Positions 7,153 through 12,926 of a DNA stretch of 13,186 nucleotides are shown here, one piece after another; the first letter of the stretch is position 1; each line of letters begins with the position of its first letter. Location: contig CAZEVY010000132.1 in the NCBI GenBank assembly GCA_964515555.1, positions 1 through 13,186 of the forward strand. The letters run 5' to 3'. The DNA is from CAZEVY01 sp964515555 (GTDB lineage: Bacteria; Acidobacteriota; Terriglobia; Bryobacterales; Bryobacteraceae). The translations under genes were made by a program, and so were the position numbers. The notes beneath the pieces are model-generated. The model did not search any database and was not told where the DNA came from. It was given only the letters and a program-made list of their open reading frames with translations.

Positions 7153-7171
7153 GTCGAGGGCGACGCTCGAC
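7153..7171. terminator. Hairpin between convergent genes
   Basis: GTCGAG (7153-7158) and CTCGAC (7166-7171) form a perfect 6-bp stem with a 7-base loop, lying in the 33-bp gap between the stops of the 111-residue protein and the nucleotidyltransferase. The position suits a bidirectional terminator. No T-run follows on either strand, so this is a modest call. Confidence 0.35.
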
Positions 7172-7180
7172 ATTGCCGCG

Positions 7181-7645
7181 TCAGGGTAAACGCCGCTTCG
7201 TCGCCGCGCGAAGAATGGCCAGATCGGCGCGGTCCTTATCCCGGCCCGCCGCCTCCTTGTTGCGAATCAGCGCCTCCCGACCGATCAGGGCGACCTCGAT
7301 ACCGTCGATGAAGCCGACGACGCGCGCCGGCCAGGCTTCGTCAAAGGCGACACCGGTCACTTCGTTTAACAGGTCGATTCCCCGCGGAGGGCGACCCAGG
7401 CGGATGAATTTCCCTTTCTCGATGAGGTCGTCCGGGTGAATTCCCAGCGAGCCGAATCCGAAGTCGGACAACGCCAGGCAGACCCGGCGCGCGTTCCCCG
7501 CCGTCGGACGTATGAGGACGTCCAGGTCGCCGGTGTTTCGCGGATAGGCGTGCCAGGACACCGCGATGGCGCCGACTACCAGGTAATCAACGCGGCGGGA
7601 ATTCAAGCACGCGATAAACTCTTTCCAGTCGTGGGGCAGAGCCAT
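7181..7645 (-). CDS. MNT/AbiEii-like nucleotidyltransferase
   Basis: A 154-residue protein with a minimal nucleotidyltransferase fold. The signature is VDYLVVGAIAVSWHAYPRNTGDLDVLI split as VVGAIAVSWHAYPR at about residues 22-35 and TGDLDVLI at 38-45; D40 and D42 are the likely metal-binding aspartates. The C-terminal NKEAAGRDKDRADLAILR motif (about 129-146) is typical of this group. Relatives act as toxins that add nucleotides to tRNA or other targets, or as enzymes of unknown use beside a small partner protein. The start is ATG at 7645, which lies inside the preceding small gene (59 bp overlap), so translation is probably coupled. The preceding 67-residue protein is the usual kind of neighbour for this family. 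Toxin function is inferred from family and pairing only. Confidence 0.82.
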   Translation of the reverse strand: MALPHDWKEFIACLNSRRVDYLVVGAIAVSWHAYPRNTGDLDVLIRPTAGNARRVCLALSDFGFGSLGIHPDDLIEKGKFIRLGRPPRGIDLLNEVTGVAFDEAWPARVVGFIDGIEVALIGREALIRNKEAAGRDKDRADLAILRAATKRRLP

Positions 7646-7790
7646 CTTCTTCCGGCCAGGTGAATTCGAGCAGCTCGCAGAGCATCTCCATGCGCTGTTC
7701 CGGCGTCAGCGAGCGGTAGAATTCGCGGTCGGCTTCCTCGGCCTCCTCAAAGCTGGAGAACACCGTGGCGACCGGTTCCATGACGACCAT
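7587..7790 (-). CDS. Small acidic partner of the nucleotidyltransferase (possible antitoxin)
   Basis: A 67-residue protein with the pattern FxSFEEAEEADREFYRSLTPEQRMEMLCELL (key parts at residues 11-23 and 27-42) and a C-terminal LERVYRVLEF. I recognise this as the kind of short protein regularly encoded just upstream of MNT-type nucleotidyltransferases in Acidobacteriota, Proteobacteria and others. No enzymatic motif is present. ATG at 7790 is the outer start; ATG at 7781 gives a protein three residues shorter and is equally plausible. It overlaps the nucleotidyltransferase gene by 59 bp, an unusually deep overlap. It is divergent from yggX with only 47 bp between the chosen starts, a gap holding a small TAGC-TCT-GCTA palindrome (7793-7803). 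Antitoxin activity is inferred. Confidence 0.75.
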   Translation of the reverse strand: MVVMEPVATVFSSFEEAEEADREFYRSLTPEQRMEMLCELLEFTWPEEDGSAPRLERVYRVLEFPPR

Positions 7791-7837
7791 TGTAGCTCTG
7801 CTATTCTGAACGTATGGCCTGTAGCGGAGTACCGGCG

Positions 7838-8137
7838 ATGCCGAGGGACGAGCCCGGCAAGCGGAAGGTGCAGTGCGTGAAGTTCCAGCGCGAGATGAGC
7901 GGTCTCGACGAGCCGCCCTTCGACGGGCATCCGCTGGGCCAGCGCATCTACGAGAACGTCTCCAAGGAAGCCTGGAAGATGTGGCTGGAGCACATGAAGA
8001 TGCTCATGAACGAGTACCGGCTCAACCTGGGCACACCCGAAGCCCAGGAGTACCTGCTCAAGCAGATGGAAGAGTACTTCTTCGGCGCCGGCGCGGCGCT
8101 GCCTCCCGACTACGTCCCACAACAGTCGAAACATTGA
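7838..8137 (+). CDS. yggX: Fe(2+)-trafficking protein YggX
   Basis: A 99-residue cytoplasmic protein of the YggX family, linked to iron handling and protection of iron-sulphur clusters from oxidative damage. The family pattern is nearly complete: VQCVKFQREMSGL with the conserved cysteine at C13, EPPF, GQRIYENVSKEAWKMWLEH, then MLMNEYRLNL and LLKQMEEYFFG. ATG at 7838 was chosen over ATG at 7814 because GGAG (7826-7829) sits eight bases upstream and because it gives close to the usual family length; the earlier start would add eight residues without a visible ribosome site. The C-terminal extension (AGAALPPDYVPQQ) is slightly longer than in enterobacteria. It stands alone, divergent from the TA-like unit and convergent with the propeller lipoprotein. 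Confidence 0.95.
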   Translation: MPRDEPGKRKVQCVKFQREMSGLDEPPFDGHPLGQRIYENVSKEAWKMWLEHMKMLMNEYRLNLGTPEAQEYLLKQMEEYFFGAGAALPPDYVPQQSKH

Positions 8138-8179
8138 CGGCCGTCGCGCGGTGAAGCTGGCGGCAAGGACCGCTCCCTT

Positions 8180-8208
8180 TGGTCGTGGCGCGGGACGAGG
8201 TGCGACCA
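8180..8208. terminator. Weak stem-loop in convergent intergenic gap
   Basis: TGGTCG (8180-8185) can pair with CGACCA (8203-8208) around a 17-base GC-rich loop, in the 78-bp gap between the yggX stop and the lipoprotein stop. Other pairings compete and there is no T-run, so the terminator call is tentative. Confidence 0.22.
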
Positions 8209-8215
8209 GCGCGAG

Positions 8216-9271
8216 TCAGCGAGAGAGGACGAGCACGCCCCACGGGCGGTCGGCGACCGGAATCCGCTTGACCACCTTCTCCGTCGCCAGGTCGACGACC
8301 GAAACGTCGTTCGAGGGACCGTTCGCCGTGTAGAGCAACTTCCCGTCGGGCGAAACGCCGATGCCCCAGGGACGCACGCCGACCTCGAACGACGAGACCA
8401 CCTTGTCGGCGGCGGTGTCGATGACGAAGACCTTCTTGCCGCGGCCGGTGCTTACGTAGGCGCGCCTGGCGTCGGGCGAGAGGATCACCGACATCGGCTT
8501 GATGACGTCGACCTCGCCCAGAGTGATTTCTCCCTTGACCGCATGCCGGGCCGTGTCGATCACGCTGACCTTGCCGTCGTTCTCGCGCGTCACGTACGCC
8601 TTGGAGCCGTCCGGCAGGAAGGCGGCGGCGCGCGGGCGCAGGCCGACCTTGAAGCGCCGGATCACCTTGTTCGCCGCGGTGTCGATGACGAAAACGGCGC
8701 CGTCCTCCTCCGAGGTCACATAGACGAACCTGCCGTCGGGGCTGGTGGTGACGCCCTCGGGCTCGCCGCCGACCTTCAGCTCGTGGATCACCTTGGCGGC
8801 GGCGATGTCGACCACGGAAGTCGCGGCGATGTCTTCGTTGGAGACGTAGAGCAGGCGGCCGTCCTTGCTGAGATCGAACTCTTCGGGATCGGAGCCAGAC
8901 TTGATGACGCCGGTCATCTTCCCGGAGGCGACGTCGAAGACGCCGATGCCGTCGGCGCTCTTGTCGGCGGGCGGCAGCTTGCTCTCGTCGACACCCGGGG
9001 GCGCGAAGGGCGATCCGCTGAGGGCGACATAGATGGTCTTGCGGTCGGGGCTGGCGTGGATGCCGCGCGGGCGCTTACCGAGCTTCACGGTCGCGACGAC
9101 CTCGTGTTTCGCCGGGTCGATGATGCTGAGGTCGCCCGAGGCCTCGTTGGTGATGTAGACGCGATACGCGCTTTCCGGCGCGCGCGTTTCCGTGGACTCC
9201 TTCGGAGCGGAGCCGCCGCAGGCGTGCAGGAGGAGGGCCAGCACGGGAAGGAGGAATCGCCGGATCGACAT
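8216..9271 (-). CDS. YVTN-family seven-bladed beta-propeller lipoprotein
   Basis: A 351-residue exported protein. The N-terminus MSIRRFLLPVLALLLHAC has a basic start, a hydrophobic core and a lipobox-like LHAC with C18 as the lipidation site, followed by a short Ser/Thr/Glu linker. Seven propeller blades can be counted by their inner strands: VYITN, IYVAL, LYVSN, VYVTS, AYVTR, AYVST and LYTAN, each followed by a V(I/V)D(T/I)A-type strand and an (R/E)PxG turn with SPDG. Blade 2 carries an insertion rich in Pro/Lys/Asp. No catalytic residues are evident; such propellers usually act as binding or scaffold proteins at the envelope. ATG at 9271 was chosen because the signal sequence starts there; GGAG is only three bases upstream. 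The frame stays open upstream through the MFS gene only as a shadow. Divergent from the transporter across a palindromic site. Confidence 0.9.
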   Translation of the reverse strand: MSIRRFLLPVLALLLHACGGSAPKESTETRAPESAYRVYITNEASGDLSIIDPAKHEVVATVKLGKRPRGIHASPDRKTIYVALSGSPFAPPGVDESKLPPADKSADGIGVFDVASGKMTGVIKSGSDPEEFDLSKDGRLLYVSNEDIAATSVVDIAAAKVIHELKVGGEPEGVTTSPDGRFVYVTSEEDGAVFVIDTAANKVIRRFKVGLRPRAAAFLPDGSKAYVTRENDGKVSVIDTARHAVKGEITLGEVDVIKPMSVILSPDARRAYVSTGRGKKVFVIDTAADKVVSSFEVGVRPWGIGVSPDGKLLYTANGPSNDVSVVDLATEKVVKRIPVADRPWGVLVLSR

Positions 9272-9276
9272 GCACT

Positions 9277-9309
9277 CCAGTGTACCCGCCGCGCGCTGGT
9301 ATACACTGG
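9277..9309. promoter_or_regulatory. Palindromic site between divergent genes
   Basis: CCAGTGTA (9277-9284) and TACACTGG (9302-9309) form perfect 8-bp arms 17 bp apart, arm centres 25 bp apart. They fill most of the 48-bp gap between the start codons of the lipoprotein and the MFS transporter. Each arm contains an outward-pointing TACACT hexamer that resembles a -10 box, but either would give an almost leaderless message and no -35 is seen. A shared operator is the simpler reading. Function is inferred. Confidence 0.5.
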
Positions 9310-9319
9310 GCGGTTTGCC

Positions 9320-10594
9320 ATGACGCAAACGACGAACCCGAGACGGCTGTTCATCGCCAGTTGCCTGGCGCTGGTGACGACCTCCATGGTCTTCTCGATC
9401 CGGGGCGACATTCTCGACGCTCTGGGCGCCGACTTCCACCTCAACAAGCAGCAGATCGGTCTGGTGCTCAGCCCGGCGTTCTGGGGCTTCACGCTCTCGA
9501 TCCTGATCGGCGGGTCGCTGGTGGATTTCTTCGGCATGCGGAAGCTGCTGACGGTGTCGGCGGTCGGCTACATCGGCGCGGTGATCGCCATCATCGCGGC
9601 GCCGCGGCCGGAGGCGGCGGTGGAGCCGTACTATTCGCAGCCGAGCTTCCTCATTTTGTACGGCGCGATGCTGACGCTGGGGCTTTCGCAGGGGCTGGTG
9701 GAAGGCGTCATCAACCCGCTGTGCGCGACGCTCTATCCCGACGAGAAGACGCGCACGATGAACCTGCTGCACGCCTGGTGGCCGGGCGGGCTGATCGTCG
9801 GCGGATTGCTCGCCTACGGCATCACCAAGGTAATGGGGCTAGACCAGCCCGGAGTGGCCGCGTCGGCGGTGACGCTCGGCTGGCAGATCAAGCTGGCGAC
9901 GATACTCGCGGCGGCGGTGGGATATCTCGTGATGATCCGCGGACAGCAATTCCCGGCGACCGAGCGCGTGGCGGCGGGCGTCTCGAATCGCGACATGATC
10001 CGCGAGGCGGCGCGGCCGATGTTCGTGCTGCTGTGGATCTGCATGTGGATGACGGCGGCGACGGAGCTGGGGCCGGACCAGTGGGTGGGGTCGCTGATCA
10101 CCAAGCTGGCGGGGATGCAGGGCGTGCTGATCCTGGTGTACACGGCGGGCATCATGTTCCTGCTGCGGTTCTTCGGCGGGGGACTGGCGCACGCGACGTC
10201 GCCGCTGGGGCTGCTGGCGATCTCGGCGGCGCTGTCGGCGGTGGGGCTGTTCTTCCTGGGGTCGGTGACGACTCCGGCGCAGGCGTTTCTGGCGGCGACG
10301 ATTTTCGGGGTGGGCAAGACGTTCTTCTGGCCGGTGATGCTGGGGGTGACGTCGGAGCGGTTTCCCAAGGGCGGCGCGCTGCTGCTGGCGATCATGGGCG
10401 GGACCGGGAATCTCTCGGTGGCGTTCATTCTGCCGATCATGGGCGGCTGGTACGACGCCCACGGGGCGGCGGCGGCGTTCCGCTACGTCGGCGTGCTGCC
10501 GGTGGTGCTGACGGTGGTGTTCGGGGCGCTGTTCTTCTACTATCGGGCGCGGGGCGGGTATCACGCGGTGAAGCTGGAGGCGAAGGGGCGGTAG
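9320..10594 (+). CDS. MFS transporter
   Basis: A 424-residue inner-membrane protein with about 12 hydrophobic segments across residues 10-415. The first half carries the loop GGSLVDFFGMRKLL (about residues 64-77), matching the MFS A-motif GxLaDrxGrrkxl. The stretch EGVINPLCATLYPDEKTRTMNLLHAWWPGG (key parts about 135-165) resembles sugar-type (FucP-like) MFS proteins, where NPLxxxLxPxxkxxxLNxxHaxfpxG is common. Substrate cannot be told. ATG at 9320 begins the first basic segment MTQTTNPRR; there is no clear Shine-Dalgarno. The upstream open frame, 777 bases through the opposite-strand lipoprotein gene, is not coding. It stops 38 bp before the PIN gene start. Codon use is strongly G/C-ended, as in neighbours. 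Confidence 0.88.
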   Translation: MTQTTNPRRLFIASCLALVTTSMVFSIRGDILDALGADFHLNKQQIGLVLSPAFWGFTLSILIGGSLVDFFGMRKLLTVSAVGYIGAVIAIIAAPRPEAAVEPYYSQPSFLILYGAMLTLGLSQGLVEGVINPLCATLYPDEKTRTMNLLHAWWPGGLIVGGLLAYGITKVMGLDQPGVAASAVTLGWQIKLATILAAAVGYLVMIRGQQFPATERVAAGVSNRDMIREAARPMFVLLWICMWMTAATELGPDQWVGSLITKLAGMQGVLILVYTAGIMFLLRFFGGGLAHATSPLGLLAISAALSAVGLFFLGSVTTPAQAFLAATIFGVGKTFFWPVMLGVTSERFPKGGALLLAIMGGTGNLSVAFILPIMGGWYDAHGAAAAFRYVGVLPVVLTVVFGALFFYYRARGGYHAVKLEAKGR

Positions 10595-10598
10595 TTTC

Positions 10599-10619
10599 GC
10601 AATATTGCATGTGATATCA
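10599..10619. promoter_or_regulatory. Two adjacent perfect palindromes upstream of the PIN gene
   Basis: GCAATATTGC (10599-10608) is a perfect 10-bp palindrome and TGATATCA (10612-10619) a perfect 8-bp one, with centres 12 bp apart. They occupy an AT-rich patch in a very GC-rich region between the MFS stop and the GTG of the PIN gene at 10633. TATCAT (10615-10620) could be a -10 box, but no good -35 is found. This looks like a promoter/operator for the TA pair that follows. Confidence 0.5.
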
Positions 10620-10632
10620 TCCGAACGAGATC

Positions 10633-11070
10633 GTGCGACTCGTTCTGGACACCGCCGTCGTGGTCGCCGCCTTTCGCAGCGACCGCGGGGCTTCCCGACG
10701 GCTGGTGATGGCGGCCCTCGACCGGCGAATCGTCTTGCTTCTGTCGGTGCCTCTCATGCTGGAATACGAGGCCGTGTTGACTCGTCCGGAGCATCGCGAG
10801 GAGACCGGCCTGACCATCGCGGAGACCGGCGAGGTGCTGGATGCCCTGGGCGCCGTTGCTGAGCCGGTTGCGTTGAGATTCCTGTGGCGGCCGCAACTGG
10901 GCGACCCGGCCGACGAGATGGTTTTGGCGACAGCCATCAATGGTCGCGCGAATGCATTGGTCACTTTCAACCTGCGGCACTTGAAAGAGCCTGCCAGGAC
11001 ATTCGGGATTCGGGCGGCCCCGCCGGCGGAAATCTGGCGGGAGATTCGAGGTGGAGATGAGACGAAGTAA
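10633..11070 (+). CDS. PIN-family toxin (COG1569-type)
   Basis: A 145-residue PIN-domain protein of the 'putative toxin component, PIN family' group. Visible are the first aspartate D6 (LVLDTAVVVAAF), E44/E46 in PLMLEYEAVLTRPEH, and D94 in DPADEMVLATA. The fourth acidic position is replaced by asparagine: VTFNLRHL (N113), a form I know from other members of this branch, so activity need not be lost. The RNase would cut a specific RNA when free of antitoxin. The start is GTG at 10633 with GAGA just upstream; the protein begins exactly where PIN domains begin. The gene overlaps the following antitoxin by 14-20 bp, so the order is toxin first, antitoxin second, the reverse of the AbrB/PIN pair at the left of the window. 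Confidence 0.85.
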   Translation: MRLVLDTAVVVAAFRSDRGASRRLVMAALDRRIVLLLSVPLMLEYEAVLTRPEHREETGLTIAETGEVLDALGAVAEPVALRFLWRPQLGDPADEMVLATAINGRANALVTFNLRHLKEPARTFGIRAAPPAEIWREIRGGDETK

Positions 11071-11219
11071 CGTGGCGCTGCGGCTCCAAGAGTCGTTGCT
11101 TGCGGAGGCACGGCGGGTGGCCGAGTCGGATGGCGTCGCGCTAAATCAGTTCATCAATGTGGCCGTGGCGGAGAAGCTGTCGGCACTGCGGACCGAGGAG
11201 TACTTTCGCGAGCGATCGG
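11057..11219 (+). CDS. Ribbon-helix-helix (HicB-like) antitoxin, 3' end lost in gap
   Basis: The first 54 residues of a ribbon-helix-helix protein: MRRSNVALRLQESLLAEAR, then ESDGVALNQFINVAVAEKL and RTEEYFRER. The beta strand (NVALRL), followed by helix 1 (ESLLAEARRVAES) and helix 2 (LNQFINVAVAEKLSAL), is the Arc/HicB-like fold used by antitoxins to bind operator DNA. Such proteins are usually 70-90 residues, so about 20-30 residues probably lie in the missing sequence. ATG at 11057 was preferred; GTG at 11051 in the same frame is the alternative. AGGTGG (11049-11054) lies just before the ATG. The few codons after the gap in this frame cannot be assigned to it because the gap length is not known. 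Partner of the overlapping PIN toxin. Confidence 0.8.
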
Positions 11220-11319
11220 NNNNNNNNNNNNNNNNNNNNNNNNNNNNNNNNNNNNNNNNNNNNNNNNNNNNNNNNNNNNNNNNNNNNNNNNNNNNNNNNN
11301 NNNNNNNNNNNNNNNNNNN
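11220..11319. other. Assembly gap of exactly 100 N
   Basis: One hundred consecutive N, the conventional placeholder for a gap of unknown size. The 3' end of the antitoxin gene is lost here, and any further genes between it and the M20 gene would be invisible. Gene order across this point rests on scaffolding alone. Confidence 0.98.
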
Positions 11320-11354
11320 CGCGGAGAGACCACTCATATCCCTACTTTAGCCGA

Positions 11355-12833
11355 TCAGGCCGCCGCGAACTCGAACAGGAAATCGGCGAACGCCTTCTCC
11401 GCATCCGCGAGCCCCTTGAGCGGCGCGGGCGCATCGACGACCATGTACTCGTCGCGGCCGTGCGCCCCGGCGCCGTGGCCGAGTCCCCACATCAGCGCGG
11501 GCAGCTTCAGATTCTTCGTGAACAGGTACATGGGCGCGCTGCCGGTCGACCGCAGCGCCGTGCGCGTCTCGACGCCGTAGGCCTTCGACGTCCTCCGCAC
11601 CACCTCCACCATCGGGCTCGCCGGCGACGTCTGCGACCAGTCGTAGCCGTTCCACCAGTTGATCTTCACGTCGGCGAAACCGCGCTTGTCCAGGTGCTTT
11701 CTCACGAGATCCGCGACCTCGGCGGCCGACTGCTCGGGCACCAGCCGCAGGTCGATCTTGGCGTTCGCCACGTGCGGCAGGATCGTCTTGGTGCCCGGCC
11801 CGCCGTAGCCCGACCAGATGCCGTCGATGTTCAGGGTCGGCTCGAACCACATGCGCCGCAGCACCTCGCGCTTGTCGGCGGCGCCGGCGACGAAGCGGTC
11901 CATGCCGAGCTGCGCGCGCAGAGCGGCCTCGTCGAAGTCGCGCAGGTAGGTCTCGTAGACGTCGCGCTCGACGGGGGTCGGCTGCCGGACCTTGGCGGTC
12001 ACGCCGTCGATAAGGATGCGATTGCCGGAGGGGTCGGTCATGGTGGCGAGCGCTTGCACCAGTCGCCACGCGGGCGAGTCGGCGACAGCCTTGAGACTCC
12101 CGTGAATCTCGCCGTTCTTCGGTCCTCCCGAGGTGGCGCCGCTGGTCTCCAGCTCCAGGTACACGATGCCCTTGTTGCCGAGCGTGAGGCTGATCCTGCC
12201 GTTGCGCTCCTGGCCGTTGGCCGGCATGAGCACGCCCGACGCCTTCGCGAGACGGTCCTGATAGCGCGTCACGAAGTGATGCAGATTCGGACTGCCGAGC
12301 TCCTCCTCGCCCTCGCAGACGAACATGAGATTAACGGGGAGCTTGCCGTGAACGGCGCGAATCGAGGAAAGCGCGTTGAGGAAGGCGCGCTCGGGGCCTT
12401 TCTGGTTGGTCGCGCCGCGGCCGCGGAGGATGCGCGCGCCGGCGCCGAATGTCGGGGCGGAAACGACGGTGGCTTCGAGGGGCGGCGTGGTCCACTCGGC
12501 GGGATTCACGGGCTGCACGTCGTACATCCAGTAGATGGCGAGCGTCCTGGGAGCGCCGGCGTCGTGGAAGCCCCACACGCCGGGATGGCCGCCGGTGGGG
12601 ACGATGGCGGTCTCGCCGCAGCCGATCTCGGCGAGATACTGGCGCGTCAGCTCGGCGCATTCCTTGATGCCGCGATTCTCGGCGCTGATCGAGGGCTGCC
12701 GGATGTACTCGCGGATCTTCTCGATGTGCGCGGCGAGGTTGGCATCGATGTGCTTGTGCACGGCGGCGCGTTCGGGAGTCGCGCCGCGCGCGGCGAGTGC
12801 AGTCGCGCCGGCCAGGAATTGCCTGCGGTTCAT
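11355..12833 (-). CDS. M20-family peptidase-like protein with Tat signal and altered metal site
   Basis: A 492-residue exported protein with a twin-arginine signal (MNRRQFLAGATALAARG). It has M20 dipeptidase architecture: catalytic domain at about 30-210 and 395-492, with a lid/dimerisation domain between that holds H244. M20 enzymes bind two zinc ions through H, D (bridging), E, D and H, with a Glu base. Here the first motif reads YWMYDVQP where GHYDVQP is usual (H to M103). The second reads RGATNQKGP where RGATDNKGP is usual (D to N143). The fourth reads VLMPANG where an Asp is expected (D to A205). E177/E178 in EGEEELGSP and H458 in GAHGRDEY are kept. Three of five ligands are thus changed while the rest of the fold is well preserved. 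It may be a pseudoenzyme, a mono-metal enzyme or a subfamily with another chemistry. ATG at 12833 is set by the Tat signal. Confidence 0.88.
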   Translation of the reverse strand: MNRRQFLAGATALAARGATPERAAVHKHIDANLAAHIEKIREYIRQPSISAENRGIKECAELTRQYLAEIGCGETAIVPTGGHPGVWGFHDAGAPRTLAIYWMYDVQPVNPAEWTTPPLEATVVSAPTFGAGARILRGRGATNQKGPERAFLNALSSIRAVHGKLPVNLMFVCEGEEELGSPNLHHFVTRYQDRLAKASGVLMPANGQERNGRISLTLGNKGIVYLELETSGATSGGPKNGEIHGSLKAVADSPAWRLVQALATMTDPSGNRILIDGVTAKVRQPTPVERDVYETYLRDFDEAALRAQLGMDRFVAGAADKREVLRRMWFEPTLNIDGIWSGYGGPGTKTILPHVANAKIDLRLVPEQSAAEVADLVRKHLDKRGFADVKINWWNGYDWSQTSPASPMVEVVRRTSKAYGVETRTALRSTGSAPMYLFTKNLKLPALMWGLGHGAGAHGRDEYMVVDAPAPLKGLADAEKAFADFLFEFAAA

Positions 12834-12911
12834 GAGTTCGAGTATCTCATTTCGTCCGCACTGCACCAGTGGCCGCGCATGGATCGTTCCGCAGATGATA
12901 GGATCGGCGCC

Positions 12912-12926
12912 AGGAGCAGCAGGGTG
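12912..12926 (+). promoter_or_regulatory. Shine-Dalgarno deciding the start of the WG-repeat gene
   Basis: AGGAG at 12912-12916 lies seven bases before GTG at 12924, an ideal spacing. The in-frame ATG at 12879 has no comparable site and lies only 45 bp from the divergent M20 start. This favours the GTG, which also gives a cleaner signal peptide. Confidence 0.5.

Noticed and set aside
8543..9319. Upstream extension of the MFS frame
   Set aside because: It is the antisense shadow of the propeller gene; MFS homology starts at the ATG at 9320.
9272..9772. N-terminal extension of the propeller lipoprotein
   Set aside because: It is antisense to the MFS gene, is highly basic and lacks any fold; the lipoprotein signal starts at 9271.
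11320..11350. Continuation of the antitoxin frame after the N run
   Set aside because: The gap length is a placeholder, so the reading frame after it carries no information about the antitoxin.
12889..12898. CCGCAGATGA resembling the unit of the 5119-5202 repeat
   Set aside because: A single 10-base match without tandem copies or an inverted partner is within chance.
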